DNA of 64,000 nt, taken from contig CP085829.1 of the NCBI GenBank assembly GCA_020809705.1, forward strand, positions 6,076,001 to 6,140,000. Reading direction: 5' to 3'. Shown one piece after another: positions 47,483 through 58,254 of this stretch. This stretch comes from Calonectria ilicicola (lineage: Eukaryota; Ascomycota; Sordariomycetes; Hypocreales; Nectriaceae). The position numbers and the translations under genes were made by a program. Position 1 is the first letter of the stretch; each line of letters begins with the position of its first letter. The notes beneath the pieces are model-generated. The model worked only from the letters and a program-made list of their open reading frames with translations. It ran no database searches and was not told where the DNA came from.

Positions 47483-48113
47483 TTACTCCTGCTCAGTGTA
47501 GTAGCAGCTAACTGGCTTGGCCACAGCCTCAACGCGGGCCTTGATGCCAACGCAGTTGGTGAGACCGGCGGGGTTAGCAACACCAGCACTAACCCAGACT
47601 CCCCAAGAGTCTTGGATAGAGCCGGGGCATGCAAGGAAGCCGGCGCCGTTGAGGGTAAGGCCGTTCTCGGAGTCAATTCCCCAGCCGCTGAGCTCAGCGT
47701 TGCGAGGAGCGGATTGAGCACCAGTAATGTAGCCGATGTTGCCCTGACCTGAAATTTTATTAACATTTTGCTTCGTACTGATATCTAGTATTTTACATAC
47801 CCATGCCGGAGCGGTCAACCCAGATCTGCTGAGGGGGGTCGCCTGTGTTGTACAGGAAGAGCTGCTTGCCGGTAATGTAGAAGGTGGCAGTACCGTCGGT
47901 GGTGGAGTCGCAAGAGGCGTTGGTGCTGGGCAACTGGAGGAAGATGCTGCTGAGGGCAGCCTGGAAGGGGCTGTACTGAACCTCGCTACCAGATCGGATG
48001 GCGATGAGGCTGAAGGCGTCGGGAGTGACGACGGCGCTGCTAGTGGGAGTGGGAGTGGCGGAGACAATGTTGGCGGCAAAGCCGGCAGCGACTAGAAGAG
48101 ACTTGAATTGCAT
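47483..48113 (-). CDS. Secreted PhiA-like cell-wall protein, two exons
   Basis: Exons are 48113-47801 and 47748-47483, intron 52 nt; 192 residues. It begins with a signal peptide (MQFKSLLVAAGFAANIVSA) and continues PDAFSLIAIRSGSEVQYSPFQAAL, ATFYITGKQLFLYN, and after the join GYITGAQSAPRN, GFLACPGSIQDSWGVWVS. The layout (signal peptide, A-R-S-G-S region, F/Y-x-T-G strand, FLACP, C-terminal Cys) resembles fungal PhiA-type wall proteins needed for phialide development in Aspergillus (family knowledge). The match is by pattern only, so function is uncertain. Two Cys pairs are possible. Confidence 0.7.
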
Positions 48114-50844
48114 TTTGGCGGCTGGATATGAAATTGAAACAAGTTTATTATTGATTAAAAGTGGAAGTCTGTGAGTTGAACTGTGTATTGATGGGTGATG
48201 TGTTGATGGTGACAGGCCAGTCAGTCGCCTTATGTAGTTTTGGGTTGCATTGACAGTGGGCGCAAGAAGAAATCCAGAAGTCCTCCAAGGTGAAGATCAT
48301 TTCGCATCGTGTCATGGGGCAGGGATGTGCATGGTTGACATCATGTTGAATGGGGAATACGAGATGAGGCCTCTGTCTCCTTGGGCAGATCTGGGCTCCG
48401 CCGCAGGCAAGGCGCCCTGTGCTGCGGTGACGGTGAGGCAAATCCGCGGAATGCGGTCGCGGTCAAAGCTACAGAGGCCGTTTTTTTGCGTGCACGACTC
48501 GATATTGAGGCTCAGGTCAATCCCGGAGCCTAGCTCTCCCATCGTCCATGCTCACGGCGGATGAACCGGAGACAGCTTCCAGACAGATCAATCTCGCGTG
48601 GCAATGCTGGGCATCTCGGCACCTCTGAAACCCCATCTCCACTGTCCTTGTTAGATGTAAACAACTCCGACGTGCTTAATTTAGGCGAGGTCCAAACAAA
48701 AACAATTGGGGCGATGCGACGCTGCTAATAAAGTTCGCATCAACCTTGACTTCAAATTTCCCAACATGGGCAGTGCACTGATGATCTACGCCCAGTCCAC
48801 CGCGACCCAGAATTCCGGCTATTCGGCAACATTGCGCACAGCCAATTTGAGAGAGTATCACGGGAATGAAAAAAAAAAAAAAAAAAAGAAAGAGAAGGAA
48901 AGGTTTTTGGGTTGGCTCCCTCTGGTGGACCTTTGATCGAGATTCCTAAGTGACGGAGTTTAAGCACTTCTATATTATTGGCGCCCTGCGGACAGCTTTT
49001 TATTGTCTTCACAACACCCCTAAGGTTAAATTTAGTGATACTAAACGACAGGTTGATTCAAATGGTGGCAAACGGATCCATAAGTTCACCTTCGCTAACT
49101 CATTCAGCCCAGTTGGCACAAAAAGGTTCCGTAGCCGAACTTTGCTGAGAAACAGGCAACTTTTTGTTTCCACAGCTGACCTAGGAGAAATGAAAATCTC
49201 ATTTAAATCCCATATCACATGTCTCGAGCCTGACTGCTTCTAAACTCCTGCCTGTTGCCGACACAACATCGCTGGTAAGGACGACTATTCTTTCGCTTCC
49301 ATCAATGTAGCAAATCAGATGTTCAGACGGGACCCACTTGACGATTCCAATTGTGGAGTTTCTCCGTTTCAACTGAATCGAAGGGAGGCATCCAAGCGGC
49401 CGTGGCATGGGTGCGTACATTATCTAAATGACGTCTAGTGGGATGTCCGCTCTCCCCTCCAAAAAAGCTTCTGTTTTGCATTTAGTTGAGTTTTGCACCA
49501 ATGGCTACATCCAATACCAAAAAAATCAAGCATAGCACCGATCGTTCTGATCTATAAGAGAGGTGACGAAGGCTTTCTCAGTATGGTCTTGTTCGTAGAT
49601 GAGCTTGTGCCATTTCCATTCTAACGATAGATGAGAATGCTCAGAAGAATGCATTCTTAGGAATCATCGTTATTTACACGCAAAATTTCCTCAGCTAGCC
49701 CTTGCCTCATCTCCATAATTTGGACGAATGTTGGGATCATCGCACCATCTTGGGTAGACCCGCTGATAACCAATCACAAACCTGTATCTTCGTCCGAATA
49801 GAGCTTTAATCTTAGTTATTACCGGCGGCCCTTGATTTGAATGCGAATAAGAAAAGAAGAAAAAAAAGGAATAGCGCAGACGGCGCCTTGGTTCAAAAAG
49901 CTCAAGTGGATAGATCAAGTCCAGTCGTATTTCTCAAGTTCTCCATTTTTGAGTCTAGTCGCACAGTAGTAGGTTTTGACATTAGGCACAAATGAGACAA
50001 GAATACAGAATGACATTAGTGCTTTTATTACAGTGAACCAGAATTTAAACAATCTACACTCAGAATTTCTTCTGGGTTTACCAGATTTGATGTTGTTAGT
50101 CTATTGGTCATTCAGTCTAGGAGATGACACATACCTTCAGTCATAAATTTGAGCTAAAGATTAGCTCCACCAACCGGGCGAGATGAAAAGTGCCTGCACA
50201 AATGAACAGATGTTTTGAATTCCAATAGATTCTCATTCTCATTGAGCTATTAGAAATACACGCAGCAATAATCCAACAAAATAGATAAGATCCTGTCCAC
50301 CAACGTCAAGCCCAGTATACCGAACGCTCCAAGGCTACACACGGTATGTATGACATGTTTAGATTCCAATCTTCGACTAGATTTAGCTTCACTCCCAGTT
50401 GGTTTACTGATATTTATGGAGAGATATCACAGTGTCCCAGTTCTGAATCGCGACGATGAATATCCAAGCAGGATTTTACAGCCTCGCCAAAAATTAGACC
50501 CCGAGGCATAGAGCCCTGAATTGGCTGTCTAGTCTATGCAAGTGAACGCTAGTCACTGAAAATAATCTCACGCGCAGAAAAATACAATCGATTGTGATAA
50601 CGCGCTTTTGTCTTTGTCGTTGAAATCACTCCATTAAATCATGCTACTTGCTCCTTGAGCAGGCAAGAAAACACCGGATGTGGAAAAGAAACAGACGTCA
50701 CATCTCTGCAACCTGAAATTCTCTTAAATATGCCTCTTTTCTTGCCACCGTATGATTGACTATTCTAACACAGATATACACATCCTCTGCCCATGAAGTG
50801 TTTGGAGTTCTACAACCATCCCTCTCGGCAAAATTCTCATTTAC
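48114..50844. other. 2.7 kb without a supported gene
   Basis: The first part is the surface-protein promoter. A run of about 18 A occurs at 48870-48888. Two short minus-strand frames (49199-49420 and 49691-49918) carry protein-like stretches, for example RYRFVIGYQRVYPRWCDDPN, but no start, splice partner or family, so they may be decayed coding fragments. The rest shows nothing. Confidence 0.4.
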
Positions 50845-51170
50845 TTAAACAGAACCGGAAGGAGAAGGAACAGACGACTCATAGCCACATTTAGTCGCAT
50901 ATGCCTCTACTCCGGTAGCCCATTTATCCCAGACATTGTAAGTCTTTGCACATTCAAGGCACCCCTCGTAACGCCTGACCCAGGTTTCTCCACAATCGTC
51001 AAGACCCTCCGCCGTCCATTCTAAGAACATGTGAGCAAAACGATCAGAATAGTTCCAAGGGAAAACATACCACAGTAGTAATTGCACTTGACCGCGCCAG
51101 GCACGAGCCAAACAGCAGATACTGTGCCGCTCAGAGAGACGAGGGCGAGAGCAGCGCTAATCAGCTTCAT
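50845..51170 (-). CDS. Small secreted cysteine-rich protein, two exons
   Basis: Exons are 51170-51071 and 51020-50845, with a 50-nt intron (GTATGT donor, TTCTGATC branch, TTAG acceptor). The product is 91 residues. A signal peptide MKLISAALALVSLSGTVSA is followed by a mature part of about 72 residues with six cysteines: VKCNYYC, LDDC, EGC, LEC and TKC. The six-Cys, small, secreted form fits an apoplastic or surface protein or a candidate effector, but no family is recognised. The donor lies exactly after the second Cys. Total length and intact splice signals argue it is real. Confidence 0.72.
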
Positions 51171-51272
51171 TTTAGAGGTGTAGTTGGATTTTTCGATGAT
51201 ACTTATATCCGTTCGAGGAGAGAAGTGTGACAGTCGATGGAGAGGCTTTCAACAAATTTGGAGATTCTACAT

Positions 51273-51296
51273 GTTTATATATAAGTTTATATATAA
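51273..51296 (-). promoter_or_regulatory. Doubled TATA-type element, promoter of secreted protein
   Basis: On the plus strand a 12-mer GTTTATATATAA occurs twice without a gap; on the gene's strand this is TTATATATAAAC twice. It lies 103-126 bp upstream of the ATG at 51170, a usual distance for a fungal TATA box. Use as a promoter is inferred. Confidence 0.5.
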
Positions 51297-52234
51297 GTCA
51301 AGACACGCTTTAGCTTCAAGCTTGAATTCTCAAGTCCTGTGCTTAAACTATTCATGCATATACGAACCGTGCATACACGAATTCTTCCATGTTCAGAATT
51401 ACCAAACTGAGGCAAGTTCAGAACAAATTCCGCGATTATCAGATGATCATGCATGCTACTAGTTGGAAAATCCAATCTTATTAGATGACATGCGGACCAT
51501 ATAATTCCCGCATCTTCACAGTCGTGCATCCAAGACCATGTCAGGTCCGTGTATATGCCCACTTAAAATTCCAGCAATGTTGATGCCCCCGAAGCCGGGA
51601 GCGAGTGTCTACGCTAACCTCGACTCATCCCACACAACCCAACACGCCACTTCAGCCGCATTACCCAATCCCCCCACGCCGATGCCGAAATATCCGCGCA
51701 ACCACGGCCTTCGCAGTAAATATCTAATTAACAACTTCGCAATGCAAACATTCATGTTCGACTATAGGAATTTTTGAATACGGGTCATTCAACTGTACTT
51801 CGCTCGAATGCCGACACTCATGTTTCCTAACACTGTTCATTTGGATATTGATTCCTATTGTATATGCAAGCCTGAAACTGACTTGAGTCGCATCAAAGAG
51901 AAGAATATTTTGATACGGTCATGAAGCATTTTACACTACAACGCCATGAACTCAATAGTCCGGCTACTGTTGTTCTGAAGGATAAGCACTGGGAATCTCC
52001 AGTTCCTTCAATCAATTTTCTTAGTTTAATTTCTTGATCTATCTTCAACTTAGTTCAATAACAGAACCCGCACAATGTGTTGATGAGAGCTGGGCCATTG
52101 GATTGAAGATGCATTCTCTCCGCTAATAATAATTGGCTAAACCTATCAAGGGACTTGTCTCTCGACTTGTGCGACTATTTATTTAACCATATAATAATTA
52201 TTATAAAATAAATACATTATTATACTAATAGGTA

Positions 52235-52337
52235 GTTAATTATTTCTTGCTTGGTCAAATGATGACCAAACTCCGTTGTATCTGCCACTGTTGTGGCCTT
52301 AGAACTCCCTTTTGATCGAGCCCACGATTTACCAAAA
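52235..52337. repeat. Dispersed repeat, copy 1 (103 bp)
   Basis: Aligns without gaps to 58531-58633 at 82 of 103 positions by hand count, mostly differing by transitions. Shared blocks include ATTATTTCTTG, GTTGTGGC and CCCACGA. Both copies sit next to AT-rich tracts. Confidence 0.7.
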
Positions 52338-52647
52338 TTATCTACTTCTCCCTAAGCCACATAAAACCACATGACGCCACACTCAACTCTAAACAGAGCG
52401 CCGCGCCACAGAGGGACCAAAGTCACGGGATCAGAACAGATTGCTACTTAAAGAGTTCTAGGGAAGAGTTTCTGATTAACCTGCTATCTCCGCACTGCCC
52501 CTGAAATTTGTTTCCATTCTCTACCCAGAAGACTCGGCCTAGCAATGGCTGCTCCGAGACAAAATGGTAAATTACATGCAACGAATACCAAAAACAGGAT
52601 CCAAGTAAGTTATGGAGCGCATGGCTGACAGGCGCTCTTGTACAGAA

Positions 52648-54202
52648 ATGCCATTCATCATGGTCGACAACATGGGCAAGACCGAGCCAGACAAACGCAA
52701 GTTGATTAGGAAGCATGTTATGCTAGGTAAAAACAAAGGGAGAGATCTAATGTCGTCTAGAGCAAGTTCTTCAAGGATTCCCTACTTTTTTAGCAATAGT
52801 CAAAGTGGCTCTGCAGGTCCTCCAATCACCATGTCATTGTCTTCAGTCCCTGCTCAAGTTGGATCGGAGTTTTCCTTCACCCAATTCGCTGCACCTGTGG
52901 AGCCAAGCTTGATGCACCGCATTCTAAGATGTAAGTAGAGCCCCCATGCAGCTTTCTATGCCCAGATTTTGTGACATGCTCACCAATGGTAAACCTGAGC
53001 TGTTTTCCCTGTTGTGAAGAATGTCATATACCCCTTGGAAGGTTGTATCAACTCCCACCGAGACAAATCCGATAGAAAATGGTTTTCTCTGATGGTTTCC
53101 GACGCCGTGTACATGCATTCTATCGCCTTTACAGGTCAACTATATTTCTTTCTTGCCTCCGGTTGGCAAGACAAACCAGCTCTCCAAGGATCAATGATGC
53201 ACCAATGCTCCGCTCTTCAGCTGCTCCGTGAAAGGTTGTCGCTCCAATCTCTCCAGGATGAAGACAGCAAGTCTTTTGACTCTATAGTACTCGTGGTTTT
53301 ATGTTTCATCCGCCATTCTTACTTAATGAACGACTATGAGTCAGCAAAAAGACATATGAATGGGCTCAGTCAGATCATAGATATAAGGGGAGGCTTGAGA
53401 ATTTTCAGCAACGACCCGAAAGTTATGATAGAGATTCTAAGGTAACCATTCGCTAATGGTTTTTTATCTATTATTCTTGGTTTTTCGTTTCTAACTACAT
53501 CCTAGATTTGACTTGACGATAGCACTTCACCTTGGCACTAAACCAATCTTTGTCTTGGATCCATCTTTTGAGCCCTTGGCAGCCAATAGTTTTCCATTTA
53601 CAGTGGTGGATGAACTGGAGTCCGACTTATCACACCAAAACTTAAAGTTAATCATGCCGGAGATAGACGTAGACCTAGCCCATATCTGGATAATCATGAG
53701 GCGATTCTGTTCCGCTATCAACTCTGCTGCTACACATGAAGTAAAGCTTCCAATGGAGGCTTTGCTAAATACTATAGCTTCAGTGGCATACCCCCTAGCT
53801 CATATGAACCCCTTCGAACCAACATCTATGAACGAAGTCGTCCGCCTCGGCCTCTTGGCATTCTCCACACACACACTGCTGGGCTGGAAAGTATTAAAAC
53901 TCTCACCCATGTATCTTGTGCAGGCTTATCAGAACTGTCTTCAAAATTTCAAGCTTCAAGATGCGTCGATGCTGGTTCTTCTCTGGCTGCTTATGGTTGG
54001 AGCTATAACAATTTTTACTCCGGACGATGATGCTTGGCTGATGCCTTGGTTGCGACTCAATATCCAATTATACGGTGCAAATAGCTGGGATGCCATTCGT
54101 CATCAGCTGAAGAGTTTACTTTGGATTGATGTTTTGCATGACCAACCAGGCCAAACAATTTTCTCTGCCACAAACCTCGGAGCTAGTGGAGTGCTCAGCT
54201 AG
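52648..54202 (+). CDS. Fungal transcription-factor-like protein without zinc cluster, three exons
   Basis: Exons are 52648-52930, 53000-53441 and 53506-54202, giving 473 residues; the acceptor of the first intron is the least certain point. The N-terminus reads FIMVDNMGKTEP then RKLIRKHVMLGKNKGRD, the R-K-x-x-M-x-x-K-N-K-G-R pattern that marks a large fungal family of transcription-factor-like proteins. The middle has SDAVYMHSIAFTGQLYF and SFDSIVLVVLCFIRHSYLM, typical of the fungal-specific transcription factor region. No Zn2Cys6 cluster is present before the motif. The protein may act as a cofactor or may be a degenerate factor; no target is known. It is complete to its stop. Confidence 0.75.
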
Positions 54203-54598
54203 CGAAGCGGGACAAATGCAACATCGACTGAGATTAATACTACGGCAACGTATCGGTTTATAATGTGCAACTTTCTCATCTTTCACAGTTCAGTGGATTA
54301 TGACCAGGTCGGCAGAAATAAAGCTCTAGATTTTAGATCTGAAAGCCAAGAACCGGGTTGTGCAATTATTTGAGCAGTCATCCTTAGTGAACAAGCTGCT
54401 GTGAATGATTAGACGCACATTGGTCAACTATCAAAATAGAAGTCATCCTGAAGATCAATCATGGTGTCAGGTAGGTGGATTAACGCGCAAGTATACCTAC
54501 AGCAGTAGTTTGGGGTGTATGGAAGTATTGTCTATCATGCGGCTTCAACCTGTCGCAAAATTGAAACCAGTTCCGTCACAGCTACCATTTACCTCGCC
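54203..54598. other. Convergent 3' flanks
   Basis: Non-coding sequence between the transcription-factor-like gene and the SDR gene. Short frames here have no support. Confidence 0.4.
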
Positions 54599-55537
54599 TC
54601 ATACGACATTAGTAGAAGACGCGCAGTAAGTATCAAGTTCCTTCTCCGTCCAATCCCATAACTCTTTCGCACATTGGTCGTCCTTCCCAGCCCCGCTCGG
54701 TCGGCCTTCAATACCAATCGGTTCATAATACTCCCCGCTTTTCACTTCTCTAGACACCAAGGCCCAAAGTTGGTTCCTGACACCTTGCTCCACCGATGAA
54801 GCCATCATCTTTGCCACGCCCCGCAAGCCCTTCATGATGGTCGGTACCTCAGTTTCTCGGTCTATCAGCTCTGTGTGCACCACACCAGGGTGGATAGCTG
54901 CCACGGTCAACTGGGGATAAACCTTTGCCAGCTGCCGTGCCCACAGCAAGTTCGCAAGCTTGCTTTGAGCGTATTTTGCGAACCCCCCTGGACTCTTCGC
55001 TTTGGTCTTGACCAACGACAAGTCTATCTTCGGGGCGTCCTTGAATGCACTCGATGTCATGGAAACGACTCTCACGTCTGCACCACTGTTGGCAGTTTGC
55101 AGCAGAAACGGCAGCAGCAACTTGGTCAAAAGTGCGTGGCCCATGTGGTTGGTGCCAAACTCAATCTCGTAACCGTCCTTTGTCAGAGAAGGTGGTACCG
55201 CCATCACACCGGCATTGAGCATGAGCATGTCCAGGCGATCAGACTCTGCCATAACCGTTGCTGCTGCGCTCTTGACAGAATCGAACGAGCTGAGATCCAA
55301 TTCCAGCCATTTCAAGCGGGCGTTTGGCACTTTCTGTGCGATTTCGTCGGCGGCCTGTTGGCCCTTTTGAAGATTACGCGTCGCTAACCAGATTCGACCG
55401 GGATTGTGCCTCGCAAACTCAAGCACACATTGCTTCCCTAAGCCGACATTCCCTCCAGTCACTAGAATGACTTTGCCAGCCAGTGAAGGAATGTCCTTCT
55501 GTGGTTGAAAGTTCACCAATTTGCTGCCGAAAAACAT
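54599..55537 (-). CDS. Short-chain dehydrogenase/reductase
   Basis: Single exon, 312 residues. The cofactor motif VILVTGGNVGLGKQ (T-G-x-x-x-G-x-G) is at residue 23-36, LDLSSFDSVK follows, NAGVMAVPP is the NNAG-equivalent, and YAQSKLANLLWA holds the catalytic Tyr and Lys; the Ser is in VSMTSSAFK. All four catalytic elements are present. The type is close to the retinol dehydrogenase / WW-domain oxidoreductase branch (NAD(P)H, carbonyl or alcohol substrates). The substrate is unknown. The first 20 residues, MFFGSKLVNFQPQKDI, are a short lead. Next to a TF-like gene on the opposite strand. Confidence 0.9.
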   Translation of the reverse strand: MFFGSKLVNFQPQKDIPSLAGKVILVTGGNVGLGKQCVLEFARHNPGRIWLATRNLQKGQQAADEIAQKVPNARLKWLELDLSSFDSVKSAAATVMAESDRLDMLMLNAGVMAVPPSLTKDGYEIEFGTNHMGHALLTKLLLPFLLQTANSGADVRVVSMTSSAFKDAPKIDLSLVKTKAKSPGGFAKYAQSKLANLLWARQLAKVYPQLTVAAIHPGVVHTELIDRETEVPTIMKGLRGVAKMMASSVEQGVRNQLWALVSREVKSGEYYEPIGIEGRPSGAGKDDQCAKELWDWTEKELDTYCASSTNVV

Positions 55538-57005
55538 GGCGGTAGTTGAATTTGCAATTTAGTGTTGGCACCTTCCGAATAGTAATGGATAAATGTGAAT
55601 ATGGAAGCCATGTGAGAAGGAGGAGGGTGATGTTATATACGTAGGACTTCGTCGGTCGCTGGGGCTCTTTTTACATGCCACCAGGGACGGGTCACGGACT
55701 TATCCCGATCGTACGGACCGAATATCTGATTGCAATACGGATCCTTGCAACACACGATGACTGCCCATTCAATGCGTATCCGGAAGGCAATCTTGGTGGA
55801 GGCAATGTCCTCGACTTTCTACTATTCCGTTTCTGGAAAACAATCTCAGTGGGGAAACCCCATTCCTGAAGCTATTCCTGATTTAGAAACCAATCGTAGT
55901 GGGGAAACTCATTCTTGAGACTATTCCCCATTTAGAAAACAATCTCAGTGGAGATAGTTAACCCAGTCAGTCTGATTTGGGATTATCGCGTCATTACGCC
56001 CTAATTTTCTCTGTTCTTTTCATCCCAGACCATGATATCACCAAGTGGATTACTAGGATTGATCAAAGCTTTATTGTCCCTATGACCCCTCTAGATAACC
56101 CAACATGGCTTTCCCACTAGGAAATTGTGGGACGCTCACGCTAGAGAGACTTGTCTAAGTCAAGGCCAATTTCATTCCGTAGCTCTAGTGGAACGTCAAG
56201 GAACAGTACCCCGTCTAAGGTCGCCATCTTTCGTTGGCCTGTAGCTAGTTGTGTGAAACAGAAAGTGGATTAGCCCAGTGCTGGCTATGAGTTTCGCGCA
56301 TAAATTTGAAATGAGTGTGGTGTTTCTTTAAATATTGGATACATATGGATGCAGTGTCGTCCACGTCACACAGTGGCCATAACTTTAGGTTCAAATGCCG
56401 GGGCCAAGGGAGTCCAAGGACTGAGAGATCGTATTGAACTGCTTCACATTATCTTTTTCCTCGCGCCCGCCAGAGAACCCATGGATTCAAAAATTGGCAC
56501 GCTAGCAAACGATTGTTTACAGTTTGTGTTTCACAATTGCTGAAAGAGCATGTTTCATAGGTGTGAGTCTTGCTGCATGAAAGCATTCATTTTGGAAGAT
56601 GCATATAAATTTTAGAATATTTTAATTCGAGAACAGATAAATAAATTGATAAAATGATTATTTTTAGATTTTCTAAAGATTTTCTTTAAAAGGCTTATTT
56701 TGGTAAATCCTCGGGCCTCGTACGCCCACCGTCTGGCTCAGGCCGTAACAATCATTTATCCCCTCAATCTCTAAACCATCCATCCCAAGACACATGTCCC
56801 AGCCAATCCATGTTGCACCCCTGTTAAGGCACAGTAGTCTACTCAATTTCGGTCGGCCAAGGGCTGTATTTGGCTTTAGTCTCAAAATTTGAGACATGAC
56901 CTTGAATCAAAGTTATTCTTCCTACAAGGACCAGCACTTCAAGTCTTTCAATGACCTCACTTTTTGTTTCTCCTAAATAGAAAGTAATGAAAGAAAATAG
57001 GCCAG
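55538..57005. other. Intergenic with 50-bp tandem repeat
   Basis: SDR promoter on the left. A minus-strand frame at 56673-56897 reads WIGWDMCLGMDGLEIEG and ends at a stop, but no link to the F-box gene was found. The tandem repeat is listed separately. No gene is supported. Confidence 0.4.
55836..55957. repeat. About 50-bp tandem repeat, 2.5 copies
   Basis: Units begin GAAAACAATCTCAGTGGGGA at 55836, GAAACCAATCGTAGTGGGGA at 55886 and GAAAACAATCTCAGTGGAGA at 55935. The intervening part has CATTC-TGA-ACTATTCC-ATTTA in each complete copy. A weaker half-unit (CTACTATTCCGTTTCTG) precedes the first. It is upstream of the SDR start. Confidence 0.85.
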
Positions 57006-58254
57006 TCAATCAGGTAAAAAATATGATTGTGGATAATCGTGGCCTGATGACTTGTTCCGCTTGTCGAGGGAACCATCTTCTTTTTTGGTTGAATAATAAG
57101 TATCCAAGTCAGTTTGAATGTGGATGGTTTTAATTTGTGGATGGACTTTGGCGATATTGTCCAGTAGCTCAAAGTAAAACCTATTTCTTTCCATCACGAT
57201 CGGAACTTCAGGCCTGAACCAAGGACTGAACATGAAGTTTGCCTTATCAACTTCGTACTCTTTCGCAAAACCAATAATAAACGATTCCAGCTTCGTAAGT
57301 TTAGGTAAGGGAGTAAGTAATGGTTCGATATCTTCCTATTTCACATCGGTTAGCAGGTTATCATTATTGGGGGGTGTAGGGTTTGCTGATCATGAGCGCA
57401 AATTTGTGCAAAACAGGTACCTGAGCGCTCGTTTCAACTTACCATGCCGCAATCAATTTTCACAGATAGATCATAGATGGTTAGCGATTCAAGTTCGCTG
57501 AGTTTATTAGAAATAAGATTGACAAGGTCGGCCTTGTTAGGCCAGAATTGAGTTTTGTCAATAGAGCTCTCTGGGATTTTTTTGGAGTTCCACATGGTGC
57601 CGTACCCCTCCGGGTTGATTTTAAAATGCGTCAAGTTCAGGAGATGATTATGTGCTAATTCCAATGCCGGCGAGCAAATATCTCCATAAAATACAAGTTT
57701 CTTAACTTTAGTTGGATCGCAGGCTTGAATGACGGCAGCCGCAAAATTATCAGGGGCATCAATTACTAGTTTCCCTATGGTGAGTAACTTGAGATTGTGG
57801 CTAAGTATCTCTTCGGCTTTGGGGTCAAAATGTTCGTAGCAGAATCTGAAATGAAAGATATCCAAGACCGCCATTTTACTAACACAATTGGAAAGTTTGA
57901 GCGCAATATCACATTGCTCTAAAACAGAGGGTACCTCGTCATCCCATGATGCCAAGGTAAATGTTGCTTCCCTAGCAATATAAAGTTAGAAAGCCAGTGC
58001 CTCTAGAAGATTAATTTTCAGAATTACTTCACATATGCTAGTGCATTTTGCAGCTCCTTTTTGGACAGTAAAACCTTGAGCTTCTCAAGAAATTCCTTAT
58101 GTGTGCGGCCGATAAGACGAACCTTTTTGAACATGTATTTCAGAAACACATATCTCCAAGATTTAGATACCTTTGTCATCGAATCAAAGTCTTCCAGGTT
58201 GAAATCAAAGCTGATCTCATCGTGTAGCTCTTGCGGGAATTCTAAGAATAACAT
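57006..58254 (-). CDS. F-box protein with repeat-like C-terminus, three exons
   Basis: Exons are 58254-58028, 57971-57443 and 57335-57006 (introns 56 and 107 nt), giving 361 residues. The N-terminal box reads MLFLEFPQELHDEISFDFNL, MTKVSKSWRYVFLKYMFKKV, matching the L-P-x-E-L...S-L-x-x-W-R pattern of F-box domains. After it comes a leucine-rich, repeat-like region (LEQCDIALKLSNCV, KLLTIGKLVIDA, LTHFKINPEG, LSELESLTIYDLS, LTKLESFIIGF) that suits target binding. It probably bridges a target to an SCF ubiquitin ligase; the target is unknown. Intron 1 has a TTCTAACT branch site, intron 2 a GCTAACC one. All three joins keep the frame. Confidence 0.85.

Larger units (their letters stand above)
51171..52647. 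other. Intergenic with doubled TATA element and dispersed repeat
   Basis: Upstream of the secreted protein gene this contains the TATA pair listed separately. An AT-rich stretch runs at about 52170-52250, next to one copy of the dispersed repeat. No gene is supported. Confidence 0.45.

Noticed and set aside
56673..56897. 74-codon minus-strand frame below the F-box gene
   Set aside because: No donor near the F-box stop gives a join, and it has no start context or known domain.
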